Shown: piece after piece, positions 11,537-21,623 of the stretch | How positions within the stretch are numbered: position 1 is the first letter of the stretch | Layout: each line of letters begins with the position of its first letter | Source: Phoronis australis | Taxonomy: Eukaryota; Phoronida; Phoronidae | Length of the DNA stretch: 38,193 bases | Direction of reading: 5' to 3' | Assembly (NCBI GenBank): GCA_002633005.1 | Contig: NMRA01000621.1 | Span: forward strand, 205,824-244,016 | Program-made: the position numbers and the translations under genes | The notes under the pieces: model-generated | What the model was told of the DNA's origin: nothing | Database searches by the model: none | Seen by the model: only the letters and a program-made list of their open reading frames with translations

Positions 11537-11826
11537 CTAGGTGGAAATAATTCAACCTAGGTGGAAACTATTTTCACCTGGTTGGAAACTATTTTCACCT
11601 GGGTGGAAACTATTTTCACCTGGGAGGAAACTATTTTCACCTGGGTGGAAACTATTTTCACCCGGGTGGAAACTATTTCAACCTAGGTGGAAATTATTTC
11701 AACCTAGGTGGAAATTATTTCCACCCGGGTGGAAACTATTTCAACCTAGGTGGAAATTATTTTCACCCGGGTGGAAACTATTTCAACCTAGGTGGAAATT
11801 ATTTTCACCCGGGTGGAAATTATTTC
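11537..11826. repeat. Palindromic 21-bp minisatellite (~14 units)
   Basis: The unit is close to TGGAAACTATTTTCACCTGGG. Variants have CCTAGG, CCCGGG or CCTGGG at the centre, so many unit junctions are perfect or near palindromes such as TTCCACCTAGGTGGAA. Because 21 is a multiple of three, the plus strand stays open through the array and encodes a W-K-L-F-(S/Q)-P-(G/R) heptad repeat. This is a by-product, not evidence for a gene: it sits antisense inside an intron. The array runs into the N at 11827, which probably marks an assembly break caused by the repeat. Confidence 0.92.
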
Positions 11827-11995
11827 NACACACATCGTGATTTTTGATACAGATCATTCAAAACATCAAAACATGATTACCCCATCCTAAATTAATTCTA
11901 TTCTCAACATATCGTAACATACACTACTACGAACTATGTACATCAATTTCCAACAAGGAACTCCGATCAACTCATGGAAACATGAATGTGCTTAC

Positions 11996-12280
11996 ATTTA
12001 AGCCAAAATGTCGAACCAGTGCGGCACCATCTCCATGTTTTGTGTCCCCGCCAGGTGTCACACCAAGTCTGTAGTACACTCTCCTAACACCACTGTGCTC
12101 GTCGCGTGCTCGGAACACCAGTTTCATTTTGTGCAGTTCGTGTGAATCATGTACGAATACTCGAATGTGTCCATCTTTAATAAGCCACATATCCCACAGT
12201 TCCGGTGGGGAAGAGTCGATGTTCACTACTCGCTGGTCAACAAGCCGGTTTTCCATTATGTCCGTTGCTTGAATCCATAC
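11996..12280 (-). CDS. Exon 10: T/S-P-P linker and start of FN3-like series
   Basis: This 285-bp exon (95 codons) has phase 0 at both ends, acceptor GATTTAG and donor AAT|GTAAGC. The protein runs 'VWIQATDIMENRLVDQ', the linker 'VVNIDSSPPELWDMWL', 'HDSHELHKMKLVFRARDEHS', 'GVRRVYYRLGVTPGG' and ends 'VRHFGLN'. The I-D-S-S-P-P linker and 'DEHSGV' with a following '(W/Y)-R-L-G' are recurrent in this protein class. In related proteins, as I remember them, this segment continues with another module before the next linker. That continuation is the part missing here. Confidence 0.87.
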
Positions 12281-12897
12281 CTAAATCACCAAGTAAATAG
12301 AAATGCAATCGACCGTCAGTCATATATGGCCCTTCTTGTTCCATCCAAAAGAATACGTTCCTGTAAAGAGCTATTAACTGAAAACACAGTTGTACTTTCT
12401 GTTGGACAAATTGGTATTAACTCGCTCGTACTCTGTATACAATTTCCAGGAGAACGTTTTATTACACCGGAAACCATTGTGCAGAGCATGGGCGCACCTA
12501 GCCTTAAATGGAGGGGCTAGAATTATTGGGAATGTGGATTTTTTACTAAAACCCACCGAATTCTTTCTGAGCAATGAGTTTTGCATTAGCCAAATTTTGG
12601 TAGTTTCTGCCTTTAAGTGAGCTTTTCTCTCATTTTCTACCTTTTTCCGGAGTTTCTTTTTTCTCTGAAGCAGTTCTTTTTGCCTACTTTGCCCCCGAGC
12701 TCCCCTGGGTGCACACACGGAGTGATTATCAGGGATTGTGTAGCAAGCTGGCGAACAGAAAGTGTTTTGAATAAGTTAAGGAAGGGCTGCCACCGAACTA
12801 CTATCGTAAAAACTCTACAAGGCATACGGCAAAGCTTTAGCTTCTGCAGCTCAATAGCCAATAAAGCAGGCAACTGTGATTATAGAGATTAATTCAC
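12281..12897. other. Intron between exons 9 and 10, with a MITE-like insert
   Basis: This is a phase-0 intron. Its middle may hold a small inverted-repeat element (see 12489-12715). The open frames at 12149-12520, 12374-12718 and 12617-12892 cross splice sites or run antisense and look like chance. Confidence 0.6.
12489..12715. mobile_element. Possible short MITE with imperfect inverted ends
   Basis: The left end TGGGCGCACCTAG and the reverse complement of the right end CTGGGTGCACACA match at about 10 of 13 positions. They are about 225 bp apart, with G-rich sequence inside the left end and C-rich inside the right end. There is no coding capacity and no clear target duplication, so the call is tentative. 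Confidence 0.35.
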
Positions 12898-13061
12898 CTT
12901 GAACGTGTCTCCATCTTTCGGCGTGATAACGGTGGCATTGAGGCGAAGTTTTTCATCCAGCCAAGTTGAGATGCTACTCCGGATATTGGGTTCCAACGTT
13001 GTTGTGTTTCGCGTTCGCAATGGAGTCAGATTTTCTATGTCATACTTGAATGACACTATTC
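12898..13061 (-). CDS. Exon 9 of the large extracellular protein
   Basis: This 164-bp exon has acceptor ACCTTTCAG and donor AAG|GTGAAT, starting in phase 1 and ending in phase 0. It reads 'GIVSFKYDIENLTPL', then a stretch rich in T, N and R with sequons, and 'LRLNATVITPKDGDTFK'. It joins in frame to 'VWIQATDIM' of the next exon, so that 'GDTFKVWIQATDIMENR' forms a continuous strand-like segment. No named domain is assigned. The frame is supported by phase agreement on both sides. Confidence 0.85.
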
Positions 13062-14473
13062 CTGAAAGGTACAAAACAAACAAGTAGTCATTTTTATGAC
13101 TGAATAAGGCTCTTGTATATTGGGGTTTACTTCGAACTCCTTCGCGACCTTCAAATACTTTTATGAGAAGCCAGAGGTGCATGTCATCCGCTTAAATAGA
13201 TGCTCCCCAGCAGCATCCTTACGAGTAATTAGAGTAAAAATTAATGTAAGCATGTTACTAATGGATCTGGAGAATCGCGAGAGATCACGTCAAGTAGCGC
13301 CATTGGATTCCAGCCTTCTCACGGTCACCAGAAGGCAGATTTGCAGCCTGTAGTGAAGGCGGTCGACAAGAAAGAAGTTAAAACGGACATATGAGGAGCA
13401 GTCACAAATATTTTATTCTGAATTCGTGATTCCGCTGTCTAACCTTATTGAGTGCGCAGTAACTGAAGGCTTTAACTCCAAGACCGTGGAAAAACTAAGC
13501 TTAATCTTGGCCAACTTCTATTCAGGAGCACCAGATATACGGAATCGACTTAATTATGTTTCAGTAAACACTTGAGGCATAATGACATAAAAACAAGCCA
13601 TTGTATGGATTTTCAGGACACCCTTTTCAGTGATGCATTCGACGAACAATACAACCATAAGAAGACTGCGTAATAAGAGCAAATTCATGCATTTGAATGA
13701 TCCGAGAATACCCTCATGGAAGCTAGTATCTGTAATAGTGCTGGTAGCCTTGCTAGTTTTTGTCGACAATCCTTTCCACCTCATATCTGACCGTCAAAAC
13801 GGTCCCATTGAGTGAATTTTCGGACATATGGACAAACGTCATATGGTTGTATCATATGTCTTGTGTATGGTTTATTGCAGTGTTTACGTGGTAAGGAAAT
13901 CCTGCATCGAAAGTGGCAGCATTAGACAAACACAATTTCTCCAATTCTCGTTCAAGGTAGGATAGCGATATTTTATTTTCAAGTATAGAAACAAATTCTT
14001 AATTGAACGGGATTGGACTAGGGAACCAAGCATTGTTCTTTAAAAAACAGCACCCTTTGTTGAAGCTATTCCTCAAATCAGAATCGTTGTGACTAACCTC
14101 TGAATTTGTTGCAATTATCACATGGAAGTTAATATATAGCTCAGTAACCGAATCAGGGTTGATTTTTAGACTCAAAAATCTTCTTAAGGAAGGTGGTGTC
14201 ATTAAGTACGTCGCTTGTAATACATAACGAGGTCTTGCGAAGTCTTACGTTTTCGCGAGGTTTTCGTCTCTACGGAAAGCACGCCTGGACTAGGGAGCAA
14301 CACAGGTTTTTTTTTTCGAAAATTGTGTCAAGTGAAAGTTTTCGAAACAAAGTGAAATGTTATGCCCTGATAGTTGAAACATTACATGGCTTTGTAAAAA
14401 ATTCACCCTCAGGTCTATTCACGCCGCCTTCAAGAATATTCGCAGTCACAAATGAAAAATTTAATCCGCATAC
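13062..14473. other. Intron between exons 8 and 9, nothing recognised
   Basis: This is a phase-1 intron of about 1.4 kb. Open frames at 13554-13784 (minus), 13999-14202 (minus) and 14193-14501 (plus) have no domains or matching splice sites. A cluster of CATATG words near 13830-13860 is the only visible texture. Confidence 0.55.
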
Positions 14474-14618
14474 CGTGAACGTTGTCTGTCCCAGCACGTG
14501 ACAAACGTCCTGTCACCTGATCGTAATTGTCATCATACAGCGTCGGATCAGCTTCGACCGGTCTTAAGGGGGCGTGCTGTCGATGGTAGTCGTTGTAAAA
14601 ATAGTCTTTCCATGACAA
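14474..14618 (-). CDS. Exon 8 of the large extracellular protein
   Basis: This 145-bp exon has acceptor AATTTCAG and donor G|GTATGC, starting in phase 0 and ending in phase 1. It reads 'LSWKDYFYNDYHRQHA', 'PLRPVEADPTLYDDNYDQ' and 'GRLSRAGTDNVHG'. The aromatic-rich W-K-D-Y-F-Y-N-D-Y-H segment followed by an acidic Tyr-containing loop is, from memory, a conserved non-FN3 segment in the same class of large EGF proteins. Both flanking junctions are in frame. Confidence 0.85.
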
Positions 14619-14803
14619 CTGAAATTTTAAAACAAAAATAAAAACGTCTTCATGACAACAGAGAAATGGCAACATCAAGAGACTTCAATAATTGTACTTC
14701 ACATTTTAACTAGATTTGTAAACCTGAATCACTCGTGCTTCTATATGTGACTGAAAATCGGGTACGATATTACGGGAAAATATCAGGATTGACCAAGACT
14801 TAC

Positions 14804-15410
14804 TTCTATGTCTCCCAGGTGTGTCTGCCAAAGGTAACCAGAGACTTCAGTGGCCGATGAAAAATAAAATTTCTTCGTGGTATCAATAAGCAGCTTTGAA
14901 CTCGCATCGTACAGAACATAAGATCTGGCCTCTCGTACATTTAGAGCTACGTCCACAACTGTCAGAACAATTGCGAAGAATTGAGGCTCACTGGTCAAGT
15001 TGAAACGCACAGTCGTATTTGAAGGACCCAAGGTGATGGGTCCAAATCTGACTGGTTTAAACACCATGCCGACAGAAGACGATGATCGCTCTGTTATATC
15101 ATAGACGTTGAGAACAAATTCCTTCAGTCCAGATGGGTTTTTACCGAAATCGTTCCAACCTGAAAAATCCAGATTGATCGTCCCTGTTTTGCGTATTCTG
15201 TCTCCAAACGTCATATATTCCGTAGATGAATTACACTTGTTCGCGCCACTTTCACGTGAGCAGTGAGTGGGCTTAGTGAAATCCATCCGCATACACACAG
15301 TCTTTGCACGTGGAACGTCGCTGTTCTTTTGCGTTTTGTAAAAATTATTGGTATTTGGGTCACCATAATGGGTATATCCACCGGCAACAACTTTGAATTC
15401 TGCACATAAC
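14804..15410 (-). CDS. Exon 7: Cys-containing region and W-N-D-F module
   Basis: This 607-bp exon has acceptor TTCCGTAG and donor GAA|GTAAGT, starting in phase 2 and ending in phase 0. It reads 'LCAEFKVVAGGYTHYGD', then 'TVCMRMDFTKPTHCSRESG', 'INLDFSGWNDFGKNPSGLKE', 'FVLNVYDITERSSSS', 'FFAIVLTVVDVALNVREARS' and 'YVLYDASSKLLIDTT'. The order (R-M-D-F-x-K-P-x-H-C, then G-W-N-D-F with G-L-K-E-F, then V-V-D-V-A-x-N and the Y-V-L-Y-D terminus) matches a module I recall from large uncharacterised EGF/FN3 proteins of amphioxus, hemichordates and molluscs. The Cys pairs suggest disulfides and an extracellular location. Another open frame, 15211-15405, overlaps the start of this exon out of frame and is a shadow. 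Confidence 0.87.
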
Positions 15411-17476
15411 CTACGGAAACAAAATTATTTCAGCACCATCAATTACTCATTAGGTTAATCTGAATGTAGTTATTTGACTTCCAAGTAGATCTCGTGGGGG
15501 GGGGTTGTACAAAATGATTAGCTACCCTTTTGGGTTAGAGTTCAACGCAGTGTAACTTAGGGTATCCTGAAACTATAAACTCCTACATGCAATTGGAATA
15601 AATCATAACGAAATCAATCCTAATGCAATTCCCTATGGATTTCACAGATAATAAACTGTGACCGATTTCAGTTGGTCACGGATTGAAAAGGTAAAAACAA
15701 ATTTATTGACTCCTTAGTCAATTGAACTCAACACCATCAACTGAATGTATATGGAAGCCACTGAAATAGCATTTCGTTCACAAAACAAAACTTGCAACTC
15801 GCTCAGGAATTAGGACATTCCGGAATAGATGAGGTGGTTACCTGCGGTGGTTTATCACGGCGTTGAAGCCTCTCATTGGAGCAATCATTTAAGTTCATTT
15901 AATCTATGCTTTCGACATGTACATGTATGATTAGGAACGATAACTCACCGCATCAAAATAAAACGAATGGTTTTATATCAAATCACGAACTAAAACAATT
16001 GTTTCTAAAGATGGCCTTCCCTGTGCTATCATTTTGAAAATTATCTAGCGTGTTTATATAATACTCCAAATTACGATACGGCTTCGATGCATTCAAGACT
16101 CGTAATTTATACAACACTAAAAGGGACAAGAACCGTTCCAAGTGTTCACAGCAGTGCATGGAAACTTTTTGAATTTCCAGTACGACGTTACGCAATTCCC
16201 TTCCGAAATAATTATAAATCCCATTCCGCCATGTTATACGTTATTTAGTATTTGCATTGTACAAAATTATGATATTTTCGTATTGATCAAAGTGAATATA
16301 AGTTTAAAATTGTGACATTGTCTCGGTTCCATGCCCGTTCCTCTTTAATCGCATGATGGATAATCTAAATATTTATTTTATTATTCTTCTCATAAATTCA
16401 ATGTGTACCTTTACCATTGGAATGTGTACTTGTCATGCGTTATCAAATAAAACACATACTCAAATCAAATTAATTCACAGTTCTGCAACATACGGATAAA
16501 TTTGTCAAATAACCTTCTTCGAATGTTTGAACAAGGAGAGGGAGACGACAAGTCCAGTGATAGCAATTCTAATTGTACCAACACCTGTATAAATGAGTGA
16601 TGTGACAAATTCCTGACAATCGATGAACAATCAACAAAAACCAATGACAATAAATGTGGCATCAATTTGCACCTACCTACCTGCACTCAAGACATTTTTT
16701 ACAGGTTCAGTATAGTCGCTTCCCATTATCCGACACGATATTCATTTGTTTCAAGAAAGTGGAGATACACAAAGACTCTTTCATGTCCATCGGGAAACGA
16801 TATACTATCCCATTTTCCAATGCCTACGGCAGCATTAAGGAGTGTGCAACTAATAGGAGCAGTGCGGATAAACCATTTCTATATTTTTGCCTTATTTCCA
16901 CGTACACACCAGAGTGCAGATTTGAACGTCTAGGGTAGGAAGGTGCCACCCGGAACATCTCGGGTATTTTTTTGCTGCCGTCTTTGCAGACTTGAATGAT
17001 GTGATCACTCAATCTGCCATTCAAAAGTCACACGTATGAGTCAAGTCTACACGCACACACACGCACACGCGCACGCGCACACGCACACACACACACGGAA
17101 AACGTTTACCCTTCGAGGGAAAATTTGAGGCAGCGAAAATACCGAGGTAATAACCACAGATGTTCGTGAGGTCAAAACATGACATACGGAGTTGACTAAT
17201 TATCACCCTGTACTTATCATACGCAATCCAGCACGAACGCAATTGCCCAAGACCATGTATTTTAGGATTTTTGGTTTCAATGCACTGACAAGACAATAGG
17301 TGCGTCTAGAACTACATTCAACGAAAGTCACATATCAACATTTCTTTTGATCATGAGATCCTGACCGTCTCACTGTGGACACTGATTGAGTGGAAAGTAG
17401 GCCTCTCATGGGGTCTCGTTGGCGTTTTGCTCCGAATGGGAAAACACGAAATCGACTTAATACGCAAAGGTCTTAC
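15411..17476. other. Intron between exons 6 and 7
   Basis: This is a phase-2 intron of about 2.1 kb. It holds a Z-DNA-prone CA/CG tract near its upstream end (17049-17096). Overlapping short frames at 15983-16195, 16465-16686, 16654-16938 and 16824-17024 on both strands lack domains. Phase continuity between exons 6 and 7 leaves no need for an exon here. Confidence 0.65.
17049..17096. repeat. (CA)n/(CG)n microsatellite, Z-DNA-prone
   Basis: This is a nearly pure alternating purine-pyrimidine tract of CA with interspersed CG steps, ending at GGAAAACG. It has the same composition as the 1914-1982 tract but in the opposite orientation, and lies within the intron between exons 6 and 7. Confidence 0.9.
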
Positions 17477-17630
17477 TTGTCTCCGTCACTAAATGATGTG
17501 TAAGAAAAGTCGTGATCGATGTCGCACTTGATCTGATCTGTGGGTTGTCCAGTTCCGTCCCCGTATGGCCCTTTTGGCTCACATGTCCCGTCACCCGGCA
17601 TAGTGTATGTGATGATGTCTACATCTGCAC
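17477..17630 (-). CDS. Exon 6 of the large extracellular protein
   Basis: This 154-bp exon has acceptor ACATTGCAG and donor AA|GTAAGA, starting in phase 1 and ending in phase 2. It reads 'GADVDIITYTMPGDGTC', 'EPKGPYGDGTGQPTDQIKC', 'DIDHDFSYTSFSDGDK'. It contains two Cys and a Gly/Pro-rich loop. The AA|G split codon joins exactly to exon 7 (K-L-C-A-E-F), which supports both boundaries. No named domain is assigned, but it is always followed by the exon 7 type of region in related proteins as I remember them. Confidence 0.84.
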
Positions 17631-18951
17631 CTGCAATGTTTTTATCGTCTAGCTTTGACTTTAAGGAAGAAACCAAAACTGATGGGCAACATTACTTAGA
17701 GGAATTTGGAAATTTGGATGTCAAGATAAATACTGAGGACCTCCAATTCCGCTACAGGTGAATTATGGACGAGTTCTCTAGCAGAAGAGCAGCACATGTA
17801 CACCAAATATTCAAAATACCATTTTGCTACACTGTGCGTGTATGTATGGGCGTTCCGTGGTGATGGTATTCGCGCCCATCTTTGAAGCAGATTTCAACTG
17901 GTTTGCCATTTCAACCGTGTTACTAAAGCGACATTCTGTCCGTGTAATGTTGCATATCAGGTTACATGACGTGAGGAACAGCTATTCCTAAATGTCAGAG
18001 GCTTATCCAGTGTAAACATTCGAACCAACGCCATCTATACCATCAAAACAATAGCAAAGGTTAAGCGATATTAAGCACACGTGTACGAAGTGAATTTGCC
18101 AGGTTATCAAATGCTCGAAAACCTGGATTAACGCGCAACGAGCGCCTTTACAAGAACTTTCAAACAGCGCAAGACAAGAACTTTCTCGCCTTTATTCCAT
18201 ACCAGCCTTTGTTAATATTGCATTGTGACTGTTCAGTGAATCCTCGTTACACTATTTACAACCACGTCCCAATTGTTCGAATTTCCGTAACTGCATTGAT
18301 GTTATTGCTTTCGTTTCCATGACGTAATATCCAACTAACTTTGTTTACAAATTTTATTTACATGTACGAACCCTTTTCTCGCCTGCTGTCATTGCGAACT
18401 CAGTTACTTTAGTTGACATGACATGCATACATACATGTCAACCAATACAGGAATTACATGTACATGTACGTATTTGCTGCGTGTTTTGGCCGTCTCATTA
18501 GTGCTACGGCCTAGCATCGAAATGCTGCGTATTTTTTGGTAATTGAGTACTTTTTTGCCGATATTTAAACTAAAGTATTCAAACCTTCGCTTTGGCTTTT
18601 ACTGCCAATTTCTTTGTCAAAATAACCTCATATCACGAGCCTTGCTAAACATGACCAAATGAGTTACCAAGGTGTACAACAGTCACCCGCAATCATTACA
18701 TAACAGTAGACATAAGAGCCTCTATTAGGTAAGTATACATGGAATGCATTTTAACACTATACCATATTTTGATTCATTGTCGTCAATGCTATAATTTGCC
18801 ATGATTTTTTACACAAATTGCTAAGGTTAGAGCAAAAATGGTAAACATCTTTGTGCATATACATGTACTTGAACGAACGATATTTCCCCATATTCAATTC
18901 TTGGTTCACTAATTTACGCAGCTTTACTGACGCCAGCGTACGTTCGCATAC
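17631..18951. other. Intron between exons 5 and 6, nothing recognised
   Basis: This is a phase-1 intron of about 1.3 kb. A 9-bp inverted repeat GTTGACATG / CATGTCAAC near 18412-18441 and CATGTACATGTA words near 18455-18470 are the only visible structure. Confidence 0.6.
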
Positions 18952-19212
18952 CTGCGGGTTTCTTGAACATTTTCACAGAACTCTTTGTAATTCCGTACTT
19001 GAAGTCTCTGACATACGGCAAATTGGTGTATGGTGGGTGCTGGAAGTTTGCCTCTAAGTCTAATTGGAGTTTCTTGGGAACAAATTTAATCCACTCGTCT
19101 CCCTCAGTGTAACAGCTGCTGGATCCTGGCAAAGTCGGCTGACTCTGTCGCCGTTCACCACCCGGGCTCTTCACGGTAAACTTGCACAGGTCCAACTCGG
19201 GTCTTATTGTTA
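18952..19212 (-). CDS. Exon 5 of the large extracellular protein, unassigned region
   Basis: This 261-bp exon (87 codons) has phase 1 at both ends, acceptor TGATTGCAG and donor G|GTATGC. It reads 'VTIRPELDLCKFTVKSPG', 'GSSSCYTEGDEWIKFVPKKL', 'NLPYVRDFKYGITKSSV', ending 'MFKKPAG'. Two Cys and a basic composition are visible, and no domain is assigned. The acceptor is unusual: it is formed by the first unit of a 31-bp tandem array that continues for 465 bp into the intron, so the exon abuts many look-alike acceptors. Confidence 0.82.
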
Positions 19213-19675
19213 CTGCAATCACATATTGTATTAAACCAGCTTACTGCAGTCACATATTGTATTAAATCAGCTTACTAGAATCACATATTGTATTAAATCA
19301 GCTGACTGCAATCACATATTGTATTAAATCAGCTTACCACAATCACATATTGTATTAAATCAGTTAACTGCAATCACATATTGTATTAAATCAACTTACT
19401 ACAATCATATAGTGTAATTGATCAGCTTACTGCATTCACATATTGTATTAAATCAGCGTACTAGAATCACATATTGTATTAAATCATCTGACTGCAATCA
19501 CATATTGTATTAAATCAGCTTACCACAATCACATATTGTATTAAATCAGTTAACTGCAATCACATATTGTATTAAATCAACTTACTACAATCATATAGTG
19601 TAATTGATCAGCTTACTGCATTCGCATATTGTATTAAATCAGCTTACCACATTCACATATTGTATTAAATCAGCT
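19211..19675. repeat. 31-bp minisatellite, 15 exact-length units, each a 3' splice-site-like cassette
   Basis: Fifteen units of exactly 31 bp occur with no indels. Read on the minus strand (the gene's strand), each carries CTGATTTAAT, CAATATGTGATT and, in most units, GCAG or TAG followed by TA. That is a branch-point-like YTNAY, a short T/A tract and an acceptor-like NAG about 23 nt downstream. The unit nearest the exon supplies the actual acceptor of exon 5. Units 3-8 (19273-19458) and 9-14 (19459-19644) repeat in the same order of variants, giving a 186-bp higher-order repeat. A partial, decayed unit follows 19675. Confidence 0.92.
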
Positions 19676-21479
19676 TACTAAATCACGTAATGGAGAAAAT
19701 AAGCTTACTGCTAACGCCTTCAACTACGATAATTGAACATTAGGCTCAAATGTGTTGTCGGTGATACATTCATTAAATAACAATAAGGTGAACTTTTGAG
19801 GACGTAACAAACAGGTGGCAAATTAGCAGGACAGTTGCTCTGTCTTCCAACAATGTTCTGAAATAGCCAACTAGAGCATCGTAAATCGACGATTCACATT
19901 GATATATCGTAAGAAACTTAACTGCAACTACATGTACTGGTTTGGTACTAGGATCCAATAAACAACAGTGCGAAGCTAAAATTATTGTAAACTGGCATGT
20001 GGTGCCCCATTTGACAACGGACGTTCACAGCTGTCGCATGGATCTGCCACTGGGAATGGAGACATTCGCTTTAAATACTATATTAGGATTGCAATAATCA
20101 ACGTGTCGTAAAAACCTTGACTTGACAACTTACACGCTGTTTTTTAAACAAGTTCACCAACAAATCGATTGTAGAAGGCGGCGCAAAATATGTACTCATA
20201 TCGAAGACAACAACAGTGTGTCTTTTCAGGAGGCGCACGAGACCACCACGTCAATACATCTCCGTAAAAATATTTTTTTGAAAAATTATCCTGTTTTGAA
20301 CTAAGATGCATATAGTGTAATTGAAAATATTCCGTGTTTCTGACATTTGTGAACTAAAATTAAGTGCGCACTTCTCAAGTTACTAACGGACAAGTTCAAT
20401 ATTAATACTTTGAAACAACAGTGCAATCGCCACAATTTGGTCCCTAATCAAAATGAAAATTCTTCAAATGGCATTGCAAACTAGGTAAAACGTGGTGAAA
20501 ATCGTAATTGCCGTGTAGTCAGAATCAGAATCGCCTAACACCTAAAGTAGAAAAATCTGTCAAAATGTATTAGTGCTGCAGTCGTCAGGGTCGTAACTTA
20601 TTAGCAGATTATGTTGAGGATTGGGGAATTTTGCAGCAGTCGACACCACAGAAAACTTTTCTACATTCTCCCTAAAAGAAATTTCGTGAATTTTTAAAAA
20701 ATGTGGGAATTCTTTAAAAAGTAACTGCCACCAGGAGACTTAACGGTCGTTTGAACCGTAGCAAATTGTCGGGTGTGGTTTTCAATTGAAAAGATTATGC
20801 ATGTGTATATGTCAGTTGCTTTCCAACTAGCGAGTGCGCCTGCCAACAGACAAAAGAAGGGAAACGAGCCAATTATATGTATACGTAAGCACATGAAAAC
20901 ATTAAGATTTCATGTAAACATTGTCCTCAACGAACTCAAGGTTTTGTCACCGTAACAGGCTATCGCTAATGGCCACCTACATACGGTTTTACTATATTAC
21001 GTGTTTATTGCTGTTGCCTAACCCTAAAATTGTAGAGTGAAAAATGGCGCCCGTACGCACTTGTGTTGCTGTCTCACTCGACCGAATGAGCTCGGTCATG
21101 TTTTTAAAACCCAAAGCGTTTCGGTTAAGAATTAAACAAATGCGAATTGTAGCTTTAAACTTTAACATAACGTACGATCGCAGACACCACTTCCAGTCTT
21201 CGAGAAGCCTGATGCGCATGCACAAGTGTTTGGATATCCATTGCTGCATACTCCAGGGAAACAATGATGTCCAACCCAAGAACAGCGAGCTGAAAAAAAG
21301 TTCCAAAATGAGACGATACATGCAATTTATGTCACGTTTGAAGAAAAATTTTCGTACTTGATAAAGACTAATCAAGCACAATGCGTGAGGAAGTTAATCA
21401 GGTCAAAAACAGGACGCTGAAACAAAATTTACGAGTTCGGCATCTTAGTATTAAGCCAATTGTGTAAATAGTAACACAC
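19676..21479. other. Remainder of the intron between exons 4 and 5
   Basis: No exon or repeat was recognised. The two opposite-strand open frames at 20992-21381 and 21044-21361 overlap each other, have no recognisable domain, and at least one must be a shadow. They are not annotated as genes. Confidence 0.5.
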
Positions 21480-21623
21480 CTGTTGTGAACCCTCTACAAA
21501 CGGAAAACTTCGGGGTACAGCAATTTCCCTTACACAGCTTGGTTATTTCATCACTCAAAATAAGAGTTGGTCTGTCAACTGGATGGTAGTCTGGTAGGCG
21601 TAGACATATTATCAATTTGATTT
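21480..21623 (-). CDS. Exon 4: Cys-rich exon, unassigned
   Basis: This 144-bp exon has phase 1 at both ends, acceptor TCCCCAG and donor G|GTGTGT. It has no internal start codon, so it was recognised only by frame and splice signals. The protein is 'IKLIICLRLPDYHPVDRPTL', then 'ILSDEITKLCKGNCC', 'TPKFSVCRGFTT'. Five Cys in 48 residues fit an extracellular disulfide-bonded segment. Phase, Cys content and position between two accepted phase-1 exons support it. The weaker GTGTGT donor is the main reservation. Confidence 0.7.

Noticed and set aside
11541-11840. 99-codon plus-strand repeat protein (W-K-L-F heptads)
   Set aside because: It is a by-product of a 21-bp non-coding minisatellite, runs into an N, is antisense in an intron and has no promoter or splice context.
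12374-12718. 114-codon minus-strand frame rich in basic residues
   Set aside because: Lies in an intron whose flanking exons already join in phase and overlaps a possible MITE. No domain seen.
19211-19675. CRISPR-like periodic repeat
   Set aside because: Units are contiguous with no unique spacers, in a eukaryotic intron. It is a minisatellite.
20992-21381. 129-codon minus-strand and 105-codon plus-strand overlapping open frames
   Set aside because: Fully antisense to each other, no recognisable domain, no matching splice phase with neighbouring exons. Probably chance.
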